Source: Agrobacterium vitis (lineage in GTDB: Bacteria; Pseudomonadota; Alphaproteobacteria; Rhizobiales; Rhizobiaceae). Taken from it: 64,000 nt of DNA. The notes beneath the pieces were generated by a model, which did not search any database, was not told the DNA's origin, and saw nothing but the letters and a program-made list of their open reading frames with translations. Positions 28,477 to 37,563 of this stretch are shown here, one piece after another; the stretch's first letter is position 1, and each line of letters opens with the position of its first letter. A program made the translations under genes and the position numbers. Location: assembly GCF_013426735.1 (NCBI RefSeq), contig NZ_AP023272.1, positions 1 to 64,000 on the forward strand, in the 5' to 3' direction.

Positions 28477-28968
28477 CTACCCTTTTGAGCGGCGCAGAAC
28501 CAGCAGTTCTTCCAGCAGAATGAAGCCCGCCCCTATGGTAATCAGGCTGTCAGCCAGGTTGAAGACCGCAAACGACCATGTCTCGGTATGAAACAAGATA
28601 TAGTCCACCACATAGCCATAGGTGAATCGGTCGATGATATTACCGAAAGCGCCGGCAATGATCAGGCAATAGCCCAGATGCGCAAACTGGTGATCGCGAC
28701 TGGTCTGGCGCCAGAGCCAGGCGACAAACGCGACGATGGCAAGCCGCATGACGACGATGACCCAGGCATCGAGATGCGAAAGCATGGAAAAGGCCACGCC
28801 GAGATTGTGGGTGCGAAACAGGCCGAGCATCGGCACAACGGGTACGAGTTCATGCATGGGCAAGCTGACCTCGACCGCATATTTGATCGCCTGGTCCAGG
28901 ATCAGCAGCGCCAGGATGAACAGAATTGCCGGAACCGGGCGACAAAACAAGGCAGCAGAACGGGTCAT
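28477..28968 (-). CDS. lspA: Lipoprotein signal peptidase LspA
   Basis: Aspartic protease of the inner membrane that removes signal peptides from diacylglyceryl-prolipoproteins before Lnt acts. 163 residues with four hydrophobic segments. The two catalytic aspartates lie in [19 protein letters not shown] and [14 protein letters not shown]. It overlaps the upstream SpoU-type methyltransferase gene by an ATGA, so the two are co-transcribed and probably translationally coupled. Confidence 0.98.
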   Translation of the reverse strand: MTRSAALFCRPVPAILFILALLILDQAIKYAVEVSLPMHELVPVVPMLGLFRTHNLGVAFSMLSHLDAWVIVVMRLAIVAFVAWLWRQTSRDHQFAHLGYCLIIAGAFGNIIDRFTYGYVVDYILFHTETWSFAVFNLADSLITIGAGFILLEELLVLRRSKG

Positions 28969-29849
28969 TTGGCCTCGTCGAGGGTGAGAAGATGGCGCCG
29001 GGCTTCAAACAGCATGACGCCGGTTGCCACAGCCAGATTAAGGGAGTCGGCCAATCCGGCCTGGGGGATGCGCGCCAACATATCGGCCCGGCTGGCCAAT
29101 TCCTCCGGCAGGCCGGATTGCTCGTTGCCCATCAGCACCACGACCGGGCGGCGCTTGTAATCCACAGTACGGTAATCCACCGCGCCAGCCAGATGGGTGG
29201 CGACGACGCTGACACCAGCCTTGGTCTTCCAGCCGAGAAAATCGGCAACGGTGGTCTTGACCAGCGGCAGTGCGAAAATCGACCCCATCGTGGCGCGCAC
29301 CGTCTCCATGGCAAAAGGATCGGTGCTGTCACCAATCAGCATGACGCCAGAGGCACCTGCCGCATCGGCGGTGCGGATAATCGTGCCGAGATTGCCGGGA
29401 TCGCGGACCCGGTCGAGCGCCACCCAGGTTTCCCCCTCCGTCAGGCTGACATCCTTCAGCGCCTTCCAGCGCTGGTCGAACACGCCCGCCACCATTTGCG
29501 GATTGTCCTTGCGGGTAATGGAGGCCATGACCTTTTCACTGACCTCCAGCACCATGCCGCCATGGGCAACGGTGCGCGCCGCGATCCGTTCCACCTGCGG
29601 CTTGCCCTTGGCAGCCTTTGAATAGATCAGGTAGCGCAGGCTCCAGCCGAGCTCCACCGCATCGATCACCAGCTTCAGGCCTTCGGCCAGAAACGTCCGC
29701 GTCTCGTCACGGGTCTTTTTCTGGGAAAGCGCCTTGATATCCTTGACGATCGGATTGGCGAGGCTGGTGACTTCCTTCACCTGCCCGACCTTGCCCCCTG
29801 CCCCCTTATCGGCGAAGCTGGAGGCACCGTCCTTGAAACCATTACTCAT
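28965..29849 (-). CDS. TrmH/SpoU-family RNA 2'-O-methyltransferase
   Basis: SPOUT methyltransferase of about 294 residues, probably acting on 23S rRNA or tRNA ribose. The N-terminal substrate-binding part resembles SpoU_sub_bind ([21 protein letters not shown]). The knotted catalytic part has [17 protein letters not shown] (motif 1), [13 protein letters not shown] (motif 2) and [16 protein letters not shown] (motif 3). Chosen start overlaps the previous gene by ATGA; an ATG 12 bases upstream is also possible. Target nucleotide is not determinable from sequence. Confidence 0.92.
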   Translation of the reverse strand: MSNGFKDGASSFADKGAGGKVGQVKEVTSLANPIVKDIKALSQKKTRDETRTFLAEGLKLVIDAVELGWSLRYLIYSKAAKGKPQVERIAARTVAHGGMVLEVSEKVMASITRKDNPQMVAGVFDQRWKALKDVSLTEGETWVALDRVRDPGNLGTIIRTADAAGASGVMLIGDSTDPFAMETVRATMGSIFALPLVKTTVADFLGWKTKAGVSVVATHLAGAVDYRTVDYKRRPVVVLMGNEQSGLPEELASRADMLARIPQAGLADSLNLAVATGVMLFEARRHLLTLDEAK

Positions 29850-31102
29850 TTTGGAACCCATCTGCTGAACAGCGATGTGGACAAGGCCCGCCCAGGTGTC
29901 TTGCCATCCAGCCCTGCTTCGCGCAGGACCAGTTCACCGGACTCGACCAGACCGCCCTTGCCGCGCATGGTCTCGCGCATCAATTCATGGATAGCGTAGA
30001 AACTGGCGCGGATTGAATAGGCCGTCAGCACCAGGCCTTCGGCCTTCGGCGACAGGATTTCCCGGCACAGCGACAGCATCAGCGGCAAATGCTCGAACAG
30101 ATGCCAGACCTCGCCATTCGGACCTCGGCCAAATTTTGGCGGGTCGGTGAGGATGATGTCATACTGGCTGCCGCGCCGCTCTTCCCGCTGGATAAACTTC
30201 ATGGCATCGTCGCAGATCCAGCGGATCGGAGCGCGGTCGAGGCGGCTGAGCGTCTGGTTTTCCCGCGCCCAACCGATTGCCTTCTTCGATGCATCCACAT
30301 GGGTGACTTCGGCACCCGCCGCCGCCGCAACCAGTGAAGCCACGCCGGTATAGCCGAAAAGATTGAGCACTCTCAATGGCCGCTCTGCGTTCGCGATCTT
30401 TGCTTTCTCAACCCGGTCTTTCATCCAGGTCCAATGGGCGATCTGCTCGGGAAAGACGCCGACATGGCGAAAGGACGTGAAGCGCCCGAGAAAATCGACG
30501 CCCAGCAGCGATAATGGCCAGGTTTCGCCGAGCGCCTCGCGGGGAAAGCGCCAGCGGCCCATGCCATCCTCGTCGGTATCACCGGAAAACACCGCATCGG
30601 CCTTTTCCCAGACATGCGGAGCAAGGCCCGGCGGCCAGAGAGCCTGTGCTTCGGGACGCACGATCCGATAGGGGCCGTATTGTTCGAGTTTCAGACCATG
30701 ACCACTGTCGATCAGGTGAAAATCGCCAGCCCCCATCGATTCCAGAATGAGCGGCAGGTTCTCGCGGGGCATCGGGCCTGGGCGAAGCGCCAATGGCGCA
30801 TTGGCGGGTGTTGCCGAATCCTGCACAGGATCTTTTTCCATGCGGGGCGATGGTGCGGAAACCCTTGCCGTTTCCCTAGCATCCGTTCCCGGCTGATTGC
30901 GCACCGGCTTTTGCCCGGTGCCACGATAAGGGCTTCCCCCATTGCGATCGGGCTGAGACTTGGCTGGGACAGATGCGACGGGGCGAGAGGAGGAACGCCC
31001 CTTGCCGGCGGACGCCGTGCCGGGAGCACTCTTGCTGGGTGGTCGGCGGGATTTGTCTTTCACAATCGGCTCGGCTTTCCGATGACAGCGCCCTGAACCC
31101 AA
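29846..31102 (-). CDS. Class I SAM-dependent methyltransferase, RlmI/RlmK-like
   Basis: 418 residues. The C-terminal ~290 residues contain a Rossmann methyltransferase with VLNLFGYTGVASLVAAAAG (SAM loop), THVDASKKAIGWARENQ and the catalytic DIILTDPPKFGRG, the pattern of 23S rRNA m5C methyltransferase RlmI and relatives. The first ~105 residues are a disordered stretch rich in Ser, Pro, Arg and Lys, not seen in E. coli RlmI; a GTG 39 bases in is an alternative start. Heads the operon with the SpoU gene and lspA. Confidence 0.88.
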   Translation of the reverse strand: MGSGRCHRKAEPIVKDKSRRPPSKSAPGTASAGKGRSSSRPVASVPAKSQPDRNGGSPYRGTGQKPVRNQPGTDARETARVSAPSPRMEKDPVQDSATPANAPLALRPGPMPRENLPLILESMGAGDFHLIDSGHGLKLEQYGPYRIVRPEAQALWPPGLAPHVWEKADAVFSGDTDEDGMGRWRFPREALGETWPLSLLGVDFLGRFTSFRHVGVFPEQIAHWTWMKDRVEKAKIANAERPLRVLNLFGYTGVASLVAAAAGAEVTHVDASKKAIGWARENQTLSRLDRAPIRWICDDAMKFIQREERRGSQYDIILTDPPKFGRGPNGEVWHLFEHLPLMLSLCREILSPKAEGLVLTAYSIRASFYAIHELMRETMRGKGGLVESGELVLREAGLDGKTPGRALSTSLFSRWVPK

Positions 31103-31201
31103 GACGAGCTTACAATTGCACGCCCGGTTCTATGGTAACGCTTCATAACGACGGCATGGTCTCCTGGCCGTCTCCGGTTCAGGCGTGGTATTGGCTATAG
31201 T

Positions 31202-31239
31202 CATAATTCCTCACATCGGGTCCGATCTAAGGAATTATG
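31202..31239. repeat. Dispersed palindromic repeat, copy B
   Basis: CATAATTCCT (31202-31211) and AGGAATTATG (31230-31239) are perfect 10-bp arms around an 18-base centre. The right half GATCTAAGGAATTATGCGGTAG differs from the 54.7-kb copy at two positions. Intergenic, upstream of the RlmI-like gene. Confidence 0.7.
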
Positions 31240-31367
31240 CGGTAGGTTGCCCGCGCAAATTATGCTCGACATCGAAAACATAAATCCTGCGTGGCCAAGG
31301 CAGCGGGCCTTTATCATTCAAACGCCGCGGAGAAAAGGGTAGCGAGCAGCTTAACTTCCAGCAGCCG

Positions 31368-31721
31368 TCAAGGCGATGGCAACTGGCTCACGTGACCGGA
31401 TGCCGCGATCTGCTCGGCTCGCTTCTTCTGCTGATCGGCCTCGCCACGCCATTTTACCGCAGCACGTGCCTCATGCCGGGCGCGCTTGCGGTGCTTGCCC
31501 TGGGTCAGCCAGGTGGCAAAACTGCCTGCCAAGGCGCCAAGCAAAAAAGTGATCAGCAGGAAGACAAAGAAGGGCGCACCTGCCGACAGCATCTGATCAT
31601 CAGGGCGGAATGGATTGAGCGCCAGCGTTACCCATTGCCGATTGGCGACACACAGCACGATCAGCACGACTGCCAACGGCACCAGAATGACGATATTGAA
31701 AATCTTTTTGACCACCATCAC
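31368..31721 (-). CDS. LapA-domain (DUF1049) inner-membrane protein
   Basis: 117 residues with two membrane helices (about residues 8-27 and 47-70: FFVFLLITFLLGALAGSFATWL), then a basic, charged tail likely cytoplasmic. LapA/YciS proteins help assemble LPS with LapB in E. coli. Placement directly behind ihfB (231-base gap) and near the LPS export genes fits an envelope role, but function in rhizobia is inferred. Confidence 0.85.
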   Translation of the reverse strand: MMVVKKIFNIVILVPLAVVLIVLCVANRQWVTLALNPFRPDDQMLSAGAPFFVFLLITFLLGALAGSFATWLTQGKHRKRARHEARAAVKWRGEADQQKKRAEQIAASGHVSQLPSP

Positions 31722-31952
31722 GCATCTCCTGCCGGATCTTGCCGCAGCCGGGTTTTAATGTTGCCGATTACTGTCATCACGACAAAAAACCGACAAGCCT
31801 GCAACTCACAGTCCAACGGCCTCTTCACCACGAATTGCGTCATCATATGGAAAGGGGCCGGGCTCATGCAAGGCCGACCCGGATAATTCACCCGATATCA
31901 TTTGCAGGGTCACGACACGCCGGAATGCAACGCCGAACGACTGAAGATCCGA

Positions 31953-32264
31953 TCAGTCGGCGTCGCCGTCATCCTCGTCATCCATGCCGGGATTGAGGCG
32001 CTCGCGCAACTCTTTGCCGGTCTTGAAAAACGGCACCCATTTTTCCTCGACGAAAACCGTATCCCCCGTGCGGGGATTGCGTCCGGTCCGCGACGGGCGG
32101 TTTTTCACCGAAAAAGCGCCGAAGCCCCGCAATTCGACACGATTGCCGGACGCGAGCGCATCGGTGATTTCATCCAGAACGGCGTTGACGATGTTTTCCA
32201 CGTCGCGGTGATAAAGATGCGGATTGCGGGCCGCAACGATTTGCACCAGCTCGGATTTGATCAC
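31953..32264 (-). CDS. ihfB: Integration host factor subunit beta
   Basis: 103-residue DNA-bending protein of the HU/IHF family, forming a heterodimer with IhfA. Features: [15 protein letters not shown] start, the arm [16 protein letters not shown] with the DNA-intercalating Pro in NP, and [14 protein letters not shown]. The tail [12 protein letters not shown] is acidic, as in many Alphaproteobacterial IhfB. IHF co-operates with sigma-54, whose gene is 2.7 kb away. The gene is divergent from lptC across a 468-base gap. Confidence 0.97.
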
Positions 32265-32732
32265 GTTAACCCCCTGTTCGGTCTAGACAGTTCACTGAAA
32301 ATCAGTTCGCGGGCCCCAGCCCGCCGTAAAAGCGGCAGAGCAATGACCGCCAGCTTGTTCGGGGTGTAAAACACCATAAAAAATTGGATTAATCAATCGC
32401 TTAAGCCCACATGTCGCTGACGATTTCATATCCACGGTCCAATGCGAGTCAATTCGGATTGTAAAATCGACAAATACAACCGAAAAATAACCTGTCATCA
32501 TAGCGTCCAGCATGTACGAGACAGAGAGTGGCACGCAGTCTGCTGCGGGTCGAGCATTGACAAAAGACGAGGGATAGCACCGCTCCCCCACAAAAAGCCG
32601 CAGGCGGAAAGCTTGTAACAGACTTGAAAAAATCCATATTTCCAGCCAGTAACTGTCTTGAATGGTAGCTGGAAGCGGTTCACCCGGAAGACGGGTGACA
32701 AAATAACCGATCGGCTCTACGGATTATCGAGC
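32265..32732. other. 468-base divergent gap between ihfB and lptC
   Basis: AT-rich intergenic DNA presumably holding both promoters. Frames inside it lack ribosome sites and family similarity. I recall an sppA peptidase gene ahead of ihfB in some rhizobia; nothing like it is present here. Confidence 0.55.
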
Positions 32733-33398
32733 ATGCTCAAGCGTTTAGATAAAGGTGCCCTAGAGCCGCGCCCACCTGCCCCCGATACCTCCTATCGCAA
32801 GGCGGTCGGTCACTCGCATCGCGTCAGGCGGCTGCGCATCGCCTTGCCGGCCTTGGCGGTCGTCCTCTCGCTTGGCTTTGTTGCTGTCTCCGTCGTCAGG
32901 GCTTACCTGCCCGACAACATCAAGATCGAGGGCGCCAAGATCGAGGATGGCAAGGTCGTCATGGCCAAGCCAGCCATCTCCGGACGCAATTCAAACGGCG
33001 CGCCCTATTCAATGAATGCCGTGCGGGCGCTTCAAGATATCAAAAACCCCAACCTCATCACGCTGGAAACGATTACAGCGACCATGCCGGTCAATGATGA
33101 CACCTCCGCCGACATCAAGGCACAAAGAGGCACCTATGACCGCTCTTCCGACAAGATGGTGCTGGATAGACCCTTCACGATCCATCTCTCCAGCGGGGTG
33201 GACGCAGAGTTTCAATCCGCCGATCTTGACGTGAAAGCGGGAAAGCTTAAGACAAATCAACCGGTCTCCATCAAGACGAAAGAGTCATCAATCGTTGCAC
33301 AGTCGATGGATATGACCGATAAGGGACAGACAATCACGCTGACGGGCGCGGTCCGATTGAATATCGCACCGACCGCCCTGCAGAAACCGGGCAACTGA
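32733..33398 (+). CDS. lptC: LPS export protein LptC
   Basis: Bitopic inner-membrane protein that receives LPS from LptBFG and passes it to LptA. 221 residues from the ATG; one transmembrane helix at about 40-60 (LRIALPALAVVLSLGFVAVSVV), then a periplasmic beta-jellyroll (DTSADIKAQRGTYDRSSDKMVLDRP is characteristic). The ATG was chosen over an upstream TTG. Next gene lptA starts 10 bases after the stop, and lptB follows. Confidence 0.9.
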   Translation: MLKRLDKGALEPRPPAPDTSYRKAVGHSHRVRRLRIALPALAVVLSLGFVAVSVVRAYLPDNIKIEGAKIEDGKVVMAKPAISGRNSNGAPYSMNAVRALQDIKNPNLITLETITATMPVNDDTSADIKAQRGTYDRSSDKMVLDRPFTIHLSSGVDAEFQSADLDVKAGKLKTNQPVSIKTKESSIVAQSMDMTDKGQTITLTGAVRLNIAPTALQKPGN

Positions 33399-33407
33399 GA
33401 ACAGATC

Positions 33408-33971
33408 ATGACGCACAGCCACCGTCGCCTTTCCTTCCGCGTTGCTTGCGCCACGCTGACCGCAGGCCTTGTCGCGACCGCAGCCGCAACCGGCGCGTTT
33501 GCCCAGTCCGCTACCAGCAACATGAACAGTCTGAAACTGTCCGGCGACAAGCCGATCCAGATCGAAAGCGATGCATTGGAAGTGCATCAGCAAGAGAACA
33601 AAGCCAATTTCAACGGCAATGTGAAGGTGGTTCAGGGCACCACCACGATGCGTTCCGGCACGATGGTGGTGAAATACAAGGGCCAGGGCGCGGCTGTGAC
33701 CAGCGGCGACGCCAAGATCGACACGATCGATGTGGCCGATAACGTCATTCTCAATACCGAAACCCAGCAGGCCACGGCCGACAAGGGCCATTTCGACATG
33801 AACACCCAGATCTTTACGCTGGATGGCGACAAGGTCGTGCTGTCGGAAGGCGGCAATGTGTTCGTCGGCTGCAAGCTCACCGTCCATATGACGACGGGCG
33901 AAGCCAAGCTCGATAGCTGTGGCAAGCGCGTGCAAATCCAGCTGGATCCCAAGTCCAAGCAGAAACCCTGA
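33408..33971 (+). CDS. lptA: Periplasmic LPS-bridge protein LptA
   Basis: 187-residue periplasmic protein with a Sec signal peptide (residues 1-33, hydrophobic core VACATLTAGLVATAAA, cleavage after AFAQ or nearby). The OstA/LptA domain follows: PIQIESDALEVHQQENKANFNGNVKVVQG and a later QIFTLDGDKVVLSEGGNV. LptA monomers stack to bridge LPS across the periplasm. The gene sits in the conserved lptC-lptA-lptB block. Confidence 0.95.
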   Translation: MTHSHRRLSFRVACATLTAGLVATAAATGAFAQSATSNMNSLKLSGDKPIQIESDALEVHQQENKANFNGNVKVVQGTTTMRSGTMVVKYKGQGAAVTSGDAKIDTIDVADNVILNTETQQATADKGHFDMNTQIFTLDGDKVVLSEGGNVFVGCKLTVHMTTGEAKLDSCGKRVQIQLDPKSKQKP

Positions 33972-33985
33972 TTGCGAACGCAGAC

Positions 33986-34792
33986 GTGAAAGTTCCCGGT
34001 TTGACATCCAAGCAACAGGACGCGAATGCCGCCGCGCCATCAGACGCAGCACGCGAGAAGAACAGGTACGAAGGTACGCTGATCGCCCATGGGCTGACGA
34101 AAACCTATAATACCCGCCGCGTGGTCAATGGGGCTTCGCTCGTCGTGCGCAGGGGGGAGGCTGTCGGCCTTCTCGGACCGAATGGCGCTGGCAAGACCAC
34201 CTGTTTCTACATGATCACCGGCCTCGTGCCGGTAGATATGGGCACGATCGCCATCAACGGCAATGACGTGACCTCAATGCCGATGTATCGCCGCTCGCGG
34301 CTGGGCGTCGGCTATCTGCCGCAGGAAGCCTCGATTTTCCGGGGCCTGTCGGTCGAAGACAATATCCGCGCCGTTCTGGAACTGCACGAGAGCGACAAGA
34401 CCAAGCGCGAGCAGAAACTGAACGAGCTTCTCGCCGAATTCAATATCGAGAAACTGCGCAAGGCCGCAGCCGTCTCCTTGTCGGGCGGCGAACGGCGGCG
34501 CCTGGAAATCGCCCGGGCGCTGGCAACCGACCCGACCTTCATGCTTCTGGATGAGCCTTTCGCGGGCGTCGACCCGATTTCCGTGTCTGATATCCAGAAC
34601 CTCGTGCGGCATCTGACGGCACGCGGGATCGGCGTGCTGATCACCGATCATAACGTTCGAGAAACGCTCGGACTGATCGACCGTGCCTATATCATCCACG
34701 CCGGTGAAGTGCTGACGCACGGGCGGGCCGACGACATCGTCAACAATCCCGATGTACGACGCCTCTATCTTGGCGAGAAATTCAGCCTCTAA
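33986..34792 (+). CDS. lptB: LPS export ABC transporter ATPase LptB
   Basis: ATP-binding subunit that powers LPS extraction by LptBFG. 268 residues from a GTG. Walker A GPNGAGKTTCF, Q-loop LPQEASIF, signature LSGGERRRLEIARAL, Walker B FMLLDEPFAGVDP and switch His in ITDHNVRETL are all intact. The first ~25 residues are an unconserved extension. rpoN follows after a 208-base gap, a gene order shared across many Proteobacteria. lptF/lptG are not in this window. Confidence 0.97.
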   Translation: MKVPGLTSKQQDANAAAPSDAAREKNRYEGTLIAHGLTKTYNTRRVVNGASLVVRRGEAVGLLGPNGAGKTTCFYMITGLVPVDMGTIAINGNDVTSMPMYRRSRLGVGYLPQEASIFRGLSVEDNIRAVLELHESDKTKREQKLNELLAEFNIEKLRKAAAVSLSGGERRRLEIARALATDPTFMLLDEPFAGVDPISVSDIQNLVRHLTARGIGVLITDHNVRETLGLIDRAYIIHAGEVLTHGRADDIVNNPDVRRLYLGEKFSL

Positions 34793-35000
34793 TACGCGCA
34801 ATTCGATGGGGTGCCGTATTGAAAACGCCATCTGTGCCGCAAAGAGCCTCGCGTTTTCAGGTTATTTGCGTCGGAAGCCCCTCTGCGGCTTGACCAAACC
34901 TTATAAAAAAGCAATTTTTGGGCCACTTGGAACTTCGGAAAATCCAAAACAGGAACAAAAGGGGTCCGAGAGGGAATAGTAGGGGAGTTTTTCGTCCGCC

Positions 35001-36590
35001 ATGGCCCTATCAGCCAATCTTTTCCTTCGCCAAAACCAGTCGCTGGTGATGACGCCGCAGCTGATGCAATCGATTCAGCTGCTCCAAATGACCCATTTCG
35101 AGCTTGTGCAATTCATTGCGCAAGAGGTCGAGAAGAATCCACTGCTTGAATTTGCGCCAAATGACGAAGGAACAGGCAGCAGCGAACCAGGCACGGATAG
35201 CGAAGCCCCGCCAGCACCAGCCCCCTCCGATACATTGCAGAGTGACTGGTATGAACATGGTGGCGATGGCGATCTGAACGAGCGGCTGGACGCCAATTTC
35301 GGCACAGCCTTTTCCGATGATGGCGCCAACCCGAAGACCGACGCACCCGAAATGCTCGGCCAGTGGAAGTCTATGCCCGGCGCCCAGGGAGATGGCGAGG
35401 GCTATGACCTGGACGATTTCGTGGCTGGCAAGGTCTCGCTGCGCGACCATCTCGGCCAGCAATTGCCTTTTGTGCTCTCGTCCGCATCGGATCGGATGAT
35501 TGCGCTGGCCCTGATCGACCAGCTGGACGAGGCCGGATATCTGCGCGCCGACCTGGATGAGGTCGCCATCCAGATGGGGGCGTCCCGAGACGATATGGAA
35601 CGGATTCTGGCAGCTCTTCAGACCATGGAGCCCGCTGGTCTGTTTGCGCGCAATCTTGGCGAATGCCTGGCTATTCAATTGCGCCAGCGCGACCGGCTGG
35701 ACCCGGCCATGGCAGCCCTGATCGGCAATCTGGATTATCTGGCCAAGCGTGATTTTGCGAGCCTGAAGCGGTTATGCGGCGTGGATGAGGAAGACCTGCT
35801 CGACATGCTGGCCGAAATCCGCAAGCTCAATCCTAAGCCCGGCGCTGGTTTCGAAACCGATGCACTGGAAACAGTCGTACCCGATATTCTGGTGGCGCCC
35901 TCGCTTGAGGGGGGCTGGCTGGTGGAATTGAACGCGGAAACCCTACCGCGCGTGCTGGTCAACAATGCCTATTTCACCGAGATCCGCCGCAGCAGCTTGC
36001 GAGAAGGCGCCATGAAGACTGCCAATAGCCAAAACGGCAATGGCAAGACCGGGCAAAGCAAGGCCGAGGGCGAGCAGGCCTTTTTGACGGATTGCCTGCA
36101 AACCGCCAATTGGCTGACCCGCAGCCTCGATCAGCGCGCCAAAACCATCATGAAAGTGGCAACCGAAATCATTCGCCAGCAGGACGCCTTTCTGCGCCAT
36201 GGGGTCGATCATCTGCGTCCGCTGAACCTGAAGACGGTGGCCGACGCCATCAAAATGCACGAGTCCACCGTCAGCCGCGTCACATCCAACAAATATATGC
36301 TGACACCACGTGGGCTGTTCGAGCTGAAATATTTCTTCAGCGTCTCCATCGGCTCGGCAGAAGGCGGCGACAGCCATTCAGCTGAGGCGGTTCGTCATCG
36401 TATCCGCATGTTGATTGCTCAAGAAAGCCCTGAGAATATCCTCTCAGACGACGATATTGTCGAAAGCCTGAAAAACGGCGGCGTCGAGCTTGCCCGCCGC
36501 ACGGTTGCCAAATATCGCGAAGCAATGAACATCGCCTCCTCCGTCCAGAGGCGCCGGGAAAAGCGCGCCCTGGCGCGGAACCCGGGCTGA
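35001..36590 (+). CDS. rpoN: RNA polymerase sigma-54 factor RpoN
   Basis: Sigma factor for nitrogen assimilation, C4-dicarboxylate transport and other enhancer-dependent genes. 529 residues. Region I at the N-terminus (FLRQNQSLVMTPQLMQSIQLLQM) binds activators; region II (about 50-110) is acidic and Gln/Pro-rich; core-binding and HTH regions follow; the RpoN box ARRTVAKYRE lies at about 505-514. A run with NSQNGNGKTGQSKAE in the middle is a lineage-specific insertion. Downstream hpf and ptsN complete the usual rpoN cluster. Confidence 0.98.
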   Translation: MALSANLFLRQNQSLVMTPQLMQSIQLLQMTHFELVQFIAQEVEKNPLLEFAPNDEGTGSSEPGTDSEAPPAPAPSDTLQSDWYEHGGDGDLNERLDANFGTAFSDDGANPKTDAPEMLGQWKSMPGAQGDGEGYDLDDFVAGKVSLRDHLGQQLPFVLSSASDRMIALALIDQLDEAGYLRADLDEVAIQMGASRDDMERILAALQTMEPAGLFARNLGECLAIQLRQRDRLDPAMAALIGNLDYLAKRDFASLKRLCGVDEEDLLDMLAEIRKLNPKPGAGFETDALETVVPDILVAPSLEGGWLVELNAETLPRVLVNNAYFTEIRRSSLREGAMKTANSQNGNGKTGQSKAEGEQAFLTDCLQTANWLTRSLDQRAKTIMKVATEIIRQQDAFLRHGVDHLRPLNLKTVADAIKMHESTVSRVTSNKYMLTPRGLFELKYFFSVSIGSAEGGDSHSAEAVRHRIRMLIAQESPENILSDDDIVESLKNGGVELARRTVAKYREAMNIASSVQRRREKRALARNPG

Positions 36591-36924
36591 GATCAGCTCT
36601 TTGCAATAATCCTTAACAAAACATTGACATTGGCGCCCGCGCCAATTAGAGGATACCGCCAAAACACGGGAACGATTTTGGGATAGTGACATGTACAAAA
36701 TCAGAGACTTAGTCTTATCCTGCGCAATTTTTTCACCCCAGTCCGCCCTTGACATGCGGGTTGTTCCAGGCCTGAACGGACAGACGCTCCGCTTTGGCCC
36801 GGCCCGATAGGATAAATTGCCCCGGCATATGGCCGAGCTTTTATCTTGGACTATGGAAACGCTTGGATGCGCCCCGCGCTTGGCGTAAACTCCCCCTGCA
36901 AATCACGATAAGAAGGGAAACTCC
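36591..36924. other. 334-base gap between rpoN and hpf
   Basis: Contains a candidate promoter with a palindrome at 36624-36652 and a second TTGACA at 36749. A 39-codon frame at 36691-36810 has no family match and is not called as a gene. The length suggests that hpf has its own promoter(s) rather than depending on rpoN read-through. Confidence 0.6.
36624..36652 (+). promoter_or_regulatory. Candidate promoter with palindromic spacer before hpf
   Basis: TTGACA (36624-36629) is followed by a 17-base spacer and a weak -10, TAGAGG. The spacer is almost wholly a palindrome, TTGGCGC-CC-GCGCCAA (36630-36645). A protein bound there would block polymerase, so this is a possible repressor operator. The -10 match is poor. 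Confidence 0.4.
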
Positions 36925-37491
36925 ATGAGTGTACGCGTAACCGGCAAACATATGGAAATCGGCGAATCTTTCCGGCAACGGATAGAAGTCCAGATCACTG
37001 ACGCCGTAAGCAAATACTTTGACGGAGGGTATTCCAGTCAGGTCACGGTGACAAAATCAGCCTCGCGGTTTTCTGCGGACTGCGCCCTGCACCTCGATAC
37101 CGGTATAAACCTGCATGCAACCGGCACTGCCGTCGATCCGCAAGTCGCCTTCGACACCGCCGCAGAGCGGATCGAAAAGCGCCTGCGGCGCTACAAGCGC
37201 AAGCTGAAGGATCACCATATCCCAACCAACAACTTCGAAATCAGCTACACGGTCATGGACCCGGTTTCTGAAGAAGATGAGGATGTGCCGGAGGATTTTG
37301 CCCCGACCATCGTGGCCGAAAGCACCAAGAAGGTCAAAACCATGTCTGTCGCCACCGCCGTCATGGCCCTGGACATGACGGACGAGCCGATTGTTCTGTT
37401 CCGCAGCCCTGGCAAGGATGAGCTGAACATTGTCTATCGCCGCAATGACGGTAATATTGGCTGGATCGATTCCGCCGCAATCAAGGGCTGA
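36925..37491 (+). CDS. hpf: Ribosome hibernation promoting factor (long form)
   Basis: 188 residues: an N-terminal S30AE domain (SVRVTGKHMEIGESFRQRIE through YKRKLKDHH, ~105 residues) that binds the 30S decoding site, and a C-terminal dimerisation domain (PIVLFRSPGKDELNIVYRRNDGNIGWID) that pairs 70S into 100S. This is the long Hpf form. Historically called the sigma-54 modulation protein because of its position after rpoN. ptsN follows 72 bases later, across a stable hairpin. Confidence 0.96.
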   Translation: MSVRVTGKHMEIGESFRQRIEVQITDAVSKYFDGGYSSQVTVTKSASRFSADCALHLDTGINLHATGTAVDPQVAFDTAAERIEKRLRRYKRKLKDHHIPTNNFEISYTVMDPVSEEDEDVPEDFAPTIVAESTKKVKTMSVATAVMALDMTDEPIVLFRSPGKDELNIVYRRNDGNIGWIDSAAIKG

Positions 37492-37500
37492 CACGCCCTC

Positions 37501-37528
37501 GGAAAGCGGTGGCCGACCACCGCTTTCC
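37501..37528 (+). promoter_or_regulatory. Stable hairpin between hpf and ptsN
   Basis: GGAAAGCGGTGG (37501-37512) and CCACCGCTTTCC (37517-37528) form a perfect 12-bp stem with a CCGA loop, 10 bases after hpf. No T-run follows, so it looks like an RNA-stability, processing or attenuation element rather than a full terminator. Confidence 0.65.
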
Positions 37529-37563
37529 CCTTCATGTGTCGGCGGGTATAAGGATTTTTCGAA

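Noticed and set aside
33288..34052. Minus-strand 254-codon open frame across lptC-lptA-lptB
   Set aside because: Antisense to three recognised lpt genes and without family features.
36691..36810. 39-codon frame before hpf
   Set aside because: A GGGA lies upstream of the ATG, but there is no family match, signal peptide or neighbour support. Could be revisited with ribosome profiling.
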